Of a stretch of 7,637 nt of DNA, positions 1-6,186 are shown piece by piece; position 1 is the stretch's first letter; the number at the start of each line of letters is the position of its first letter. Source of the DNA: Candidatus Zixiibacteriota bacterium (GTDB lineage: Bacteria > SM23-81 > DAOVCL01); the NCBI GenBank assembly GCA_030670005.1, contig DAOVCL010000097.1, positions 1 through 7,637 on the forward strand, read 5' to 3'. A program made the translations under genes and the position numbers. The notes below the pieces were generated by a model. That model saw nothing but the letters and a program-made list of their open reading frames with translations, made no database searches and had not been told where the DNA came from.

Positions 1-166
1 TTATGGTTTTTCTTTTCAACCTTTTTCCATAGTGGCTCACCACGGAAACTCACGGAGCTACATAGTCCAGCAGAGTTGCCAGCAAACAATAGCCCCGGAT
101 TTCACGGATAGTAAAAAGATACTTGAGACTTTAGGTTTTCACCTGGGATATGCCGCAATTTACATT

Positions 167-216
167 CAAACCTTGGCGTTCTCTGCGCCTACTTTGCCAG
201 CTTTGTGGTTAAAAAA
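167..216. repeat. Degenerate dispersed-repeat remnant
   Basis: The text includes 'cttggcgttctctgcgcc' followed by 'tttgtggttaaaaaa'. This resembles the 'aaccacaaag...gcgcaaagaacgccaag' class of dispersed intergenic sequence that I remember from many bacterial genomes. That likeness is from memory, not from a search. It has no coding potential of its own, and no second copy is visible in this window. Confidence 0.3.
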
Positions 217-275
217 CAAGATCTTGCAGAATTGTAGTCCAGATCTCTATCCTTCAGGTTGCGGTAAGAGAAGAG

Positions 276-301
276 GGTGGCAGAATCGGGGTTCTGCCAC
301 C
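276..301. repeat. Perfect 10-bp inverted repeat (hairpin)
   Basis: The arm GGTGGCAGAA (276-285) pairs perfectly with TTCTGCCACC (292-301) around a 6-base loop, TCGGGG. There is no T-tract beside it on either strand, so it is not a canonical intrinsic terminator. It is probably part of a repeat-rich extragenic element. Confidence 0.65.
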
Positions 302-321
302 TCGCCTTGGATACCTCTTTT

Positions 322-339
322 CGCAGACTAAAGCCTGCG
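322..339. repeat. Short imperfect hairpin, dispersed-repeat-like
   Basis: CGCAG (322-326) pairs with CTGCG (335-339); after one A-C mismatch, CT pairs with AG around a 2-base loop. The phrase 'gactaaagcctgcggctac' resembles a widespread extragenic repeat seen in unrelated bacteria (recollection, not a search). It lies 20 bases after the 276-301 hairpin, so the two may form one composite element. Confidence 0.4.
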
Positions 340-437
340 GCTACCCTGTCTGTTCCGAGTCTTTTACTGCACTGATCTGAGATGCCCGAATTTACTAATA
401 ATTGAACTTAGCTCCCCTCAGTTGCTAACTTCTCCAG

Positions 438-454
438 AGGGCTTCACCAGCCCT
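438..454. repeat. Short hairpin, 6-bp stem
   Basis: AGGGCT (438-443) pairs with AGCCCT (449-454) around a 5-base loop. It is one of a chain of small stems downstream of lspA. Alone it could occur by chance; its interest lies in the clustering. Confidence 0.35.
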
Positions 455-502
455 ATGGCGCTCCGCAATCCTACGCCTGCTCGGATTGCTCCGCTGTCAC
501 CC

Positions 503-526
503 TTGAAGGGAGCCTACCCCCTTCAA
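503..526. repeat. Perfect 8-bp hairpin beside the large palindrome
   Basis: TTGAAGGG (503-510) pairs with CCCTTCAA (519-526) around an 8-base loop. It follows the 19-bp palindrome at 533-573 when read on the minus strand, the direction of lspA transcription. The two stems would fold in tandem at the 3' end of an lspA transcript and could protect it from exonucleases. No U-tract follows. Confidence 0.5.
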
Positions 527-532
527 ACATCC

Positions 533-573
533 CCAGACGTTTCGGAATTTCCAAGAAATTCCGAAACGTCTGG
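533..573 (-). terminator. 19-bp perfect hairpin just after lspA; possible terminator or repeat
   Basis: CCAGACGTTTCGGAATTTC (533-551) is exactly complementary to 555-573, with a CAA/TTG loop of three bases. On the minus strand it begins 11 bases after the lspA stop codon, where a 3'-end structure of the cluster would be expected. However, the bases beyond the stem on that strand are GGGGATGTTTG rather than a U-tract, so factor-independent termination is not well supported. A transcript-stabilising stem, or a palindromic mobile or repetitive element, fits equally well. The palindrome itself is certain; its role is inferred. Confidence 0.5.
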
Positions 574-584
574 TTAGTCCGCTG

Positions 585-1088
585 TTATCGGTGGTGGCCT
601 TTCCCTTTTCTGAAGCTTGTCAATAAGAGAAAAAGGATACCAATGGTGATTGCGCTATCGGCGAGATTGAAGGTGGGCCAGCGGTAGGGGCCGAGGCCAA
701 GGTCCAGAAAGTCTACCACCTCCCCGAACCTTACCCGATCGGCCAGGTTCCCCACGGCCCCACCCAGGATGAGGGCCAAGGAGCACCTATAGATAGGAAG
801 TTTAACTTTGACCAGATAGAAGGCGATCAAACCTACTGCGAAAAAGGAGAGGTAAAGATAAAATGGTTTCCCCCCCCAGAGAATCCCAAATGTCCCCCCT
901 GGATTCCTCACCAAGGTCAGCCTGAGGATGGGATCCACAACTCCTACCGAGACCCGGACAGAAAGAAATCTGTTGGCCAGATATTTGGTGGCCTGGTCCA
1001 GGAGGAACACACCCAGGGAGATCCCCAGATAGAAGTAAATGTTCCCTCTCCACGGGATCCCTCTGGCCCGACTAAGCTGTGCGGTCAA
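585..1088 (-). CDS. lspA: Lipoprotein signal peptidase (signal peptidase II)
   Basis: This is an integral inner-membrane aspartyl protease that cleaves the signal peptide from diacylglyceryl-modified prolipoproteins just before the lipidated cysteine. The 167-residue product has four hydrophobic segments (about 17-36, 74-93, 102-116, 140-158). It carries the family signatures: LDQATK (30-35), an NPGGTFG form of the NxGxxFG box (62-68), GNLADR with catalytic Asp117, and FNLADS with catalytic Asp144. The length is normal. The start is TTG at 1088, the only plausible one before the first membrane segment, with GAAGG about four bases upstream. It overlaps the end of the DksA-like gene by 17 bases, which suggests translational coupling. 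It is the last gene of the cluster, followed by the hairpin at 533-573. The identification is secure; only the start is uncertain. Confidence 0.96.
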   Translation of the reverse strand: MTAQLSRARGIPWRGNIYFYLGISLGVFLLDQATKYLANRFLSVRVSVGVVDPILRLTLVRNPGGTFGILWGGKPFYLYLSFFAVGLIAFYLVKVKLPIYRCSLALILGGAVGNLADRVRFGEVVDFLDLGLGPYRWPTFNLADSAITIGILFLLLTSFRKGKGHHR

Positions 1089-1467
1089 GCTGCCTTCTCT
1101 TCTCCTCTTCGCTCTGCTTGCACTTTATGCACAACCTGGCATGGGGAACGGCCTCCAGCCTATCCAAATTTATCTCCTCCCCACACTCCACACATTTCCC
1201 ATAGGTGTCATTCTGTATCCGGCGAAGGGCCTCATCGATATGGTAGAGTAACCTCCCCTCTTTGGAGGCAAAATGGTAGGCCTTCTCCCTCTCCTGAGCG
1301 TCTGTCCCCAGGTCGGCCATATGGTCGGAATAAGAGGAGAGATTTCCAATAGACTCCTTGAGGGAGGAGTTCATAAGTGAATCCTCGTAATGCCCTATCG
1401 ATTCAAGGAGCTGTTTCCTCTTGGCCAAGAGCAATCCCTCAAACTTCTTCAAGCGCTTAGCATCCAT
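1072..1467 (-). CDS. TraR/DksA-family C4 zinc-finger protein (YlyA/YteA-like)
   Basis: This is a probable regulator that acts through the RNA polymerase secondary channel, like DksA or the YlyA/YteA proteins. From the ATG at 1467 it has 131 residues. It has an N-terminal helical coiled-coil part with DHMADLGTD at the tip (about 48-56), then a Cys4 finger with pairs C92/C95 and C113/C116 separated by 17 residues, as in DksA. A basic helix ends the protein. The tip resembles the Firmicutes YlyA/YteA type more than the E. coli DksA tip (DPVDRAAQ), so a ppGpp partnership should not be assumed. Start choice: ATG 1467 follows AAGGGGAGG and gives the usual family length. An upstream in-frame GTG at 1518, behind GAGGAG, would add 17 residues and is a real alternative. 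It lies between ileS and lspA. Confidence 0.88.
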   Translation of the reverse strand: MDAKRLKKFEGLLLAKRKQLLESIGHYEDSLMNSSLKESIGNLSSYSDHMADLGTDAQEREKAYHFASKEGRLLYHIDEALRRIQNDTYGKCVECGEEINLDRLEAVPHARLCIKCKQSEEEKRRQLDRTA

Positions 1468-1558
1468 TTCCTCCCCTTCTATCCTAATTCGTTCCAGTTC
1501 GCAGGGGTCAGCAGTCACAGATTTCTCCTCATCCCTGAAAACCGATCCCCGTGAACTG

Positions 1559-4333
1559 TTATCCTGTTTCTTCCCTTAAGATCTTAGCACACCTGGCACA
1601 GACACCAGGGAACCCACTATCATCCCCCACTGTAGGGGAGTAGTTCCAACATCTATCACATTTCTTCCCTTGGGCCCTTTCCACCAGAACATTCAAACCA
1701 AGTCCCTCGTCCTGATAGGTATAGCGGGAGAGGGGGGAGAGCTCCACCTGGGAGCAGATGAAAAGGGTGGGAAGATCATCCCTATACTTCTCCAGAAGTC
1801 CCTTCAACTCAGGATCTGTGGCTTCCAGGCTTACCTTCGCCTCAAGTGAATTGCCGATCAATCCACTTCCCCTCACTATCTCTATCCCCTTAAGCACCAC
1901 ATCCCGCAGTTTACATAACCGTTGCCAACTTCTCTCCTCATCTGGATTAAGCCAATCAAGGGTGGGGTGCGGGAAGAGGGCCAGGTGAATGCTCTTTGGC
2001 CTACCTTCAGAATGGGGAGTCTTTTCCCATATCTCCTCCGCCGTAAACGGCATTATCGGAGCTATAAGCCTGGCCAGGGAATTGGCCAGCAGGTAGAAGG
2101 TTGTCTGCCCCGATCTCCTCTCAGGGGAAGCCTTCCCCCAGGTATACATCCTATCCTTGAGCACATCTAAGTAGAAGGCGGAGAGATCCACCGCACAGAA
2201 ATTGTGGAAGGTATGGTATATCTTGTGGAACTCAAACCTCTCGTAGTATCCCAAGACCTGCTTCACCAGATAGCCCAACCTCTGGAGGATGTATCTATCT
2301 ATCTCCAGAAGCCCATCCCTGGGCCGGAGATCGGACCCAGGAGAGAAGTCATACAGATTACCCAGGAGAAACCTGAAGGTATTTCGGATTCGGCGATAGG
2401 CATCTACCACTTGCTGGATGATGCTATCGGAGAGCCTCATATCTGAGGTGAACTCAGTTGAGGCCACCCAAAGCCGCAAGATATCGGCTCCATATCTGTT
2501 GTATATCTCCATAGGAGAGATGACATTTCCCCGGGACTTGTGCATAGCCTTTCCCTGGGCATCGAGCATCCAGCCATTGGTGACCACAGTTCGATAGGGC
2601 GGGGAGCCTTTAATGGCCATAGAGATAAGGAGTGACTGGTTAAACCAGCCTCTGTGCTGATCCGTTCCCTCCAAGTAGAGATCAGCAGGCCACCCAAGGT
2701 CCGGTTTTTCATCTAAGACGACCAGGTGGCTACAGCCGGAGTCGAACCAGACATCGAGAATATCCTTCTCCTTCTCAAACTCTCTTTTCCCACAAAAGGG
2801 GCACCTGAAGTTAGGAGGGAGAAGCTCTTCGGCCGGTAGTTCAAACCAGACATCAGAGCTCTTCTTAGCTACCAGATCCCTCACCCTTTCGATGAGATCC
2901 TTTTTGATTATCTCCCTTCCACACCCCTTACAGTAGAAGACGGGAATGCCCACCCCCCAGTTGCGCTGACGGGAGAGGCACCAGTCCGGGCGGCCCTCCA
3001 CCATAGAGAAGATGCGATTACGGCTGGAAGGAGGAACCCACTTAACCTTTTCGATAGCCTTCAGTGCCTTCTCCCTTAAGGAGAGATGGTCAACCGACAA
3101 AAACCACTGCACAGTGGCTCGGAAGATGAGGGGCCGATGGCATCTCCAGCAGTGAGGATACTGATGGGTGATGCGGGAGTGGTAGAGGAGGTTTCCGTTC
3201 TCCTCGAGGTCCCTTAATACCGCTGAATTCCCCTGCTCTAAATCGAGGCCAGAGTATCTGCCCGCCTGAGAGTTGAAGACCCCGGCCTCATCCATCACGG
3301 AGAGAACCTCCAGACCCTCCCTCTTCCCTACCTTGAAGTCCTCCTCCCCATGGCCGGGCGCGGTGTGCACAATGCCTGTCCCCTCTTCAAGCGTAACATG
3401 GTCGGCGAGGAAGAGAGGGGAAGGGCGCTCGAAGAGCGGGTGTTTGAAGACTAAACCCCGAAGTTTGTCTCCTTTTATCCTTTTTATTGCTCGGCAATTC
3501 TCCCTCCCAGCCAACTTCATCACCTGGGGGAGAAGCTCCTCTGCCACCAGATAAGACTCAGAGCCGGAAGCAGCAACCACATAGGTAAATTCAGGGTTAA
3601 CCACCACCGCCTGATTTGCAGGGATGGTCCAGGGGGTTGTGGTCCAGATGAGCACAAAGGCCTCTTTAGCCCTCTCGAATATCCCCTGGGGCTCCTCAAG
3701 CAGGGGAAAACGCACCAAGATGGAATCCGACTCCTTCTCCCTATACTCGATCTCCGCCTCGGCTAAGGCAGTGCGGCAATGGGGACACCAGTCAATGGGC
3801 CTCAAGCCCCTGTAGATATAGCCCTTCTCGGCCAACTCCCCGAAGACATCGATGATCTTCGCCTCAAACTCCTGGGACATAGTGAGGTAGGGCTTATCCC
3901 ATTGCCCCATAACCCCCAACCTCTTGAACTCCTCCCTCTGCAGCCCCACGAACCTGCGGGCATAATCCTGGCATCTCCTCCTCACGGCAAGTTTGTCTGT
4001 CTGGCCAGAGCTCTTAGTGGCCTCGATCTCGATGGGCATCCCATGATTGTCCCATCCGGGGATATAGGGGCTGTCATAGCCCGACATAGACCTTGATCTG
4101 ACCACTATGTCTTTGGCAACCTTGTTTAAGGCCGTGCCCATATGGATGTGCCCATTGGAGTAGGGGGGGCCGTCATGGAGAATGTATTTTGGGGCCCCCT
4201 TCCTCTCCTCCCTTAGTTTCTGGTAGAATCCTATCTCTTCCCAGAACTTGAGTAGCTCCGGCTCCTTATGGGGGAGGTTGGCCTTCATAGAAATGCTGGG
4301 CCGAGGAAGGTTTATGGTCTTTGAGTAGTCCAC
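1559..4333 (-). CDS. ileS: Isoleucyl-tRNA synthetase
   Basis: This cytosolic class I synthetase charges tRNA-Ile and edits misactivated valine. Its 924 residues are full length. In order they show: N-terminal PMRGNLP-like SMKANLP (15-21); catalytic DGPPYSNGHIHMGT (54-67); PGWDNHGMPIE (92-102); the CP1 editing domain with WTTTPWTIPAN (230-240) and HTAPGHGEEDF (323-333); DWCLSRQRNWG (450-460); DVWFDSG (527-533); the KMSKS-loop equivalent AMHKS (596-600); the anticodon-binding helical domain; and a C-terminal zinc finger. HIGH is HMGT and KMSKS is AMHKS. Cysteine sets that may bind zinc are C183/C186/C395/C398, C468/C471/C511/C514 and C892/C895/C912/C915. The start is GTG 4333, directly abutting the phosphorylase stop, with GAGAGG six bases upstream; the N-terminus matches Bacillus-type IleRS. 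No T-box leader is visible. Confidence 0.98.
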   Translation of the reverse strand: MDYSKTINLPRPSISMKANLPHKEPELLKFWEEIGFYQKLREERKGAPKYILHDGPPYSNGHIHMGTALNKVAKDIVVRSRSMSGYDSPYIPGWDNHGMPIEIEATKSSGQTDKLAVRRRCQDYARRFVGLQREEFKRLGVMGQWDKPYLTMSQEFEAKIIDVFGELAEKGYIYRGLRPIDWCPHCRTALAEAEIEYREKESDSILVRFPLLEEPQGIFERAKEAFVLIWTTTPWTIPANQAVVVNPEFTYVVAASGSESYLVAEELLPQVMKLAGRENCRAIKRIKGDKLRGLVFKHPLFERPSPLFLADHVTLEEGTGIVHTAPGHGEEDFKVGKREGLEVLSVMDEAGVFNSQAGRYSGLDLEQGNSAVLRDLEENGNLLYHSRITHQYPHCWRCHRPLIFRATVQWFLSVDHLSLREKALKAIEKVKWVPPSSRNRIFSMVEGRPDWCLSRQRNWGVGIPVFYCKGCGREIIKKDLIERVRDLVAKKSSDVWFELPAEELLPPNFRCPFCGKREFEKEKDILDVWFDSGCSHLVVLDEKPDLGWPADLYLEGTDQHRGWFNQSLLISMAIKGSPPYRTVVTNGWMLDAQGKAMHKSRGNVISPMEIYNRYGADILRLWVASTEFTSDMRLSDSIIQQVVDAYRRIRNTFRFLLGNLYDFSPGSDLRPRDGLLEIDRYILQRLGYLVKQVLGYYERFEFHKIYHTFHNFCAVDLSAFYLDVLKDRMYTWGKASPERRSGQTTFYLLANSLARLIAPIMPFTAEEIWEKTPHSEGRPKSIHLALFPHPTLDWLNPDEERSWQRLCKLRDVVLKGIEIVRGSGLIGNSLEAKVSLEATDPELKGLLEKYRDDLPTLFICSQVELSPLSRYTYQDEGLGLNVLVERAQGKKCDRCWNYSPTVGDDSGFPGVCARCAKILREETG

Positions 4334-5155
4334 CTACATCCTCTCTATGGTGAGCATCATTAGCTTAGTCAGCTTCGGTTCAGCCTGAGAGGCAGTTTTC
4401 ACAATCTCTATATGGCTGGCTGGTTTGAGGGCATCGGGCAGGCAGAGATCTGTGACCACCGAGAGCCCTAAGACCATCATCCCGGAATGGACGGCAACGA
4501 TGGTCTCCGGCACCGTGGACATCCCCACCACATCTGCCCCAATCCCCCGCAAAAACCTGTACTCTGCTCTGGTCTCTAAATTCGGCCCCTGCACCCCTAC
4601 ATACACCCCCTTCTGCAGCTTTATCCCCGCCTCTAAGGCCACCTTCTCGGCCAAAGCTATCAGTTCCCGGCTGTAGGGCTCAGACATATCGGGAAATCTG
4701 GGGCCCAGGCTCTCATCATTGGGCCCCCGCAGGGGGTTGTCACCGAAGAGGTTGATATGATCCTCCATAACCATAATGACCCCACGGGAAAACTGGGGAT
4801 TCATCCCTCCACATGCATTGGAGACCACCAGTGTATCTGCTCCCATTGCTTTCATTACCCTCACTGGAAAGGTGATCTCCTGGAGGCTATAGCCCTCATA
4901 ATAGTGGAATCTGCCCTGCATGGCCATCACTTTCTTCCCCCCAAGAAGCCCCAGGACTAATTTTCCTTTATGTCCATAGACCGTAGAGACCGGGAAATGG
5001 GGGATATCCTTGTAGGCTATGGAGGCATCCACCTTGATCTCCTTGGCTAACGCCCCCAAACCGGTGCCCAATATGATCCCTATGTTGGGTTTAATCTTGG
5101 ACTTAGATGCCACAAAATCCTTTGCCTCTGAGATCTTCCTCTTCAGATCTTCCAT
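4334..5155 (-). CDS. punA: Purine nucleoside phosphorylase, trimeric (PNP/MTAP) family
   Basis: This cytosolic salvage enzyme splits purine nucleosides with phosphate into free base and ribose-1-phosphate. The 273-residue protein has normal family length and shows the phosphate-binding GTGLG (30-34), YGHKGKL (60-66), GRFHYYEG (81-88), NACGG (113-117), GPNLET with Glu194 (human Glu201 equivalent), GMSTVPE (211-217), and a conserved late His (His248, human His257 equivalent). The residue matching human Asn243, which binds the 6-position of the purine, is Asp236 (VVTDLCLPDA) instead of the usual T-N. This resembles the TD of methylthioadenosine phosphorylases, so adenine-type nucleosides are possible substrates. 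The start is ATG 5155, with AAGGAG six bases upstream. Its stop touches the ileS start. Family is certain, substrate is not. Confidence 0.93.
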   Translation of the reverse strand: MEDLKRKISEAKDFVASKSKIKPNIGIILGTGLGALAKEIKVDASIAYKDIPHFPVSTVYGHKGKLVLGLLGGKKVMAMQGRFHYYEGYSLQEITFPVRVMKAMGADTLVVSNACGGMNPQFSRGVIMVMEDHINLFGDNPLRGPNDESLGPRFPDMSEPYSRELIALAEKVALEAGIKLQKGVYVGVQGPNLETRAEYRFLRGIGADVVGMSTVPETIVAVHSGMMVLGLSVVTDLCLPDALKPASHIEIVKTASQAEPKLTKLMMLTIERM

Positions 5156-5198
5156 AATTGACTCCTTAGCTTGACAGTATAAGAACTTCCATTTATTG

Positions 5199-5267
5199 GA
5201 CAGGATATACAGGATTGTCAGGATACAAGAAATATAATGAAATCGTGTAAATCCTGTTCATCCTGTC
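5199..5267. repeat. CAGGAT-type inverted and tandem repeat between divIVA and the phosphorylase gene
   Basis: GACAGGATATACAGGATT (5199-5216) and AATCCTGTTCATCCTGTC (5250-5267) are inverted with 16 of 18 bases complementary and a 33-base spacer. Within the left part, CAGGAT recurs exactly every nine bases (5201, 5210, 5219). The motif resembles a dispersed 'gacaggat..acaggatt' intergenic repeat that I recall from many environmental bacteria (memory, not a search). It fills most of the 139-bp gap in an otherwise tight gene cluster and would form an RNA hairpin in the transcript. No U-tract follows, so it need not stop transcription. Confidence 0.7.
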
Positions 5268-5294
5268 AAAATGTCTCGCCGATTACGGCTAAGC

Positions 5295-5819
5295 TCAGGG
5301 ATCTACATCCCTGGCGAGGACCTCGGCAACCTGCCCTTTGGGGATTGGCCCTCTCCCTGCCATTCCCTCATTTTCTATGGCCTCAAGCATCTCCCCCTGG
5401 GCCGAGAGTAAGGCCTTGAGGCGAGTGATGAAGGAGGTCTTTAAATTATTTAAATCGGCAATATCCCTCTCATACTTTAGGGCTTTTCCCCTGGCCTCCT
5501 CGATGAGCTTCTCCCCCTGAAGCTGGGCATCGCTAAGGATCAGTTCAGCCTCCTTTTGCGCATTCTCTATCCTCTCATCAGCCGCCTTCTCTGTGGTGAT
5601 CAGGGCCTTATGCAAGGTCTCCTTCATCCCCTCATAATCCTCCAGCTTTGACTTCAAAGTTTTCAGTTTCTCCTTGAGTTCGCTGTTCTCCCGATTTAAG
5701 GATTCCATCTCTCCGGCCACCATCTCTAAAAATGCCTCCACTTCTCCCGGGTCATAGCCTCGAAAGGCCTTATGGAATTCCTGTTTCTTAATTTCCAGAG
5801 GGGTTATCTGCAATCCCAT
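5295..5819 (-). CDS. divIVA: DivIVA-domain coiled-coil protein
   Basis: This is a probable cytoplasmic, membrane-curvature or pole/septum-associated scaffold. From ATG 5819 it has 174 residues. Residues 3-35 hold the DivIVA N-terminal signature: ITPLEIKKQEF, then FRGYDPGEVEAFLEMV. The rest, to about residue 150, is a long charged coiled coil that would drive oligomerisation, followed by a short Gly/Pro-containing tail. The ATG at 5819 is preferred over the GTG three bases upstream (5822), because AAGGAG then sits five bases before the start instead of two. It follows yggT by 32 bases, which suggests one transcript. In Firmicutes and Actinobacteria this family directs septum placement or polar growth; its role in other lineages is less clear, so function is inferred from the domain and the yggT/ileS context. 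Confidence 0.9.
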   Translation of the reverse strand: MGLQITPLEIKKQEFHKAFRGYDPGEVEAFLEMVAGEMESLNRENSELKEKLKTLKSKLEDYEGMKETLHKALITTEKAADERIENAQKEAELILSDAQLQGEKLIEEARGKALKYERDIADLNNLKTSFITRLKALLSAQGEMLEAIENEGMAGRGPIPKGQVAEVLARDVDP

Positions 5820-5851
5820 CACCTCTCCTTCAAAAGATGTTCTCGTCTATT

Positions 5852-6148
5852 TCAAAACCTTCTGGTCAAATCAAAAAGAGTTTGCACCACGAATATCTTG
5901 AGAAAATATATAATTAGCAAGCCGAGAAGGGGAGAAAAATCTATCCCCATTCTCCACCCTGGGAGAAGTCTCCTTAAGGGGGCGAGCAGGGGTTCGGTGG
6001 CACCTACCAGAAATCTCACCAAGGGGGAATAAGGGTCAGGATGAACCCAGGACAGGATCGCCCTCCCGATAATCAAGAGCATATAGAGGGAGAGAAGGAT
6101 ATTCAGGGTTCTGGCCACCGCTCCCAGGAAGTTAGAGAAAATAAACAT
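5852..6148 (-). CDS. yggT: YggT/YlmG-family membrane protein
   Basis: This is a small inner-membrane protein of 98 residues, the usual length for a single-unit YggT. It has two hydrophobic segments (about 9-32 and 71-92) around the family signature GRAILSWVHPDPYSPL (28-43) and TEPLLAPLRRLLP (51-63). The family is linked to cell division, chloroplast nucleoid and photosystem biogenesis, and membrane homeostasis; the molecular function is unsettled. The start is ATG 6148, with GAGAAG two bases upstream, a modest ribosome site. It is the first gene after a strong promoter (6187-6215) and lies 32 bases before the DivIVA-domain gene. The YggT-DivIVA pairing is typical of division clusters. The usual neighbours sepF, ylmE/yggS and proC are not seen upstream. 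Confidence 0.93.
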   Translation of the reverse strand: MFIFSNFLGAVARTLNILLSLYMLLIIGRAILSWVHPDPYSPLVRFLVGATEPLLAPLRRLLPGWRMGIDFSPLLGLLIIYFLKIFVVQTLFDLTRRF

Positions 6149-6186
6149 AGCTTCTCACCACTCAACCATAGAATCCATAGTTAAAT

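Larger units (their letters stand above)
1..532. other. Gene-poor left flank made of degenerate repeats and small hairpins
   Basis: I find no convincing gene here on either strand. The stretch holds several short inverted repeats, listed separately at 276-301, 322-339, 438-454 and 503-526, plus a further 7-bp stem at 465-471/483-489. It also contains phrases such as 'caccacggaaactcacgga' (38-56) and 'cttggcgttctctgcgcc' (172-189), which resemble worn copies of dispersed extragenic repeats. The open frame at 32-331 translates to a low-complexity mixture with no recognisable domain and runs straight through these repeats. It lies downstream of lspA and probably marks the end of the gene cluster. 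Confidence 0.6.

Noticed and set aside
32..331. Open reading frame of 99 residues on the plus strand
   Set aside because: It has no recognisable domain, runs through repeat-like text and the 276-301 hairpin, and lacks a good ribosome site; composition looks like translated spacer.
1468..1518. Upstream GTG start extending the DksA-like protein by 17 residues
   Set aside because: It has a good GAGGAG site, but the extension is not typical of the family and the ATG at 1467 also has a purine-rich ribosome site. Kept only as an alternative.
2437..2712. 91-residue minus-strand frame overlapping ileS
   Set aside because: It is an alternate frame inside the conserved catalytic region of ileS, with no domain of its own.
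5199..5267. CRISPR-like array
   Set aside because: Units are nine bases with no spacers of uniform length, and one set is inverted; no cas genes are present.
5156..5294. Possible T-box or other riboswitch leader for the phosphorylase-ileS pair
   Set aside because: The T-box consensus (AGGGTGGNACCGCG) and a terminator/antiterminator pair are absent; the gap holds the CAGGAT repeat instead.
5820..5822. GTG start three bases upstream of the divIVA ATG
   Set aside because: The ribosome site AAGGAG would be only two bases away, against five for the ATG.
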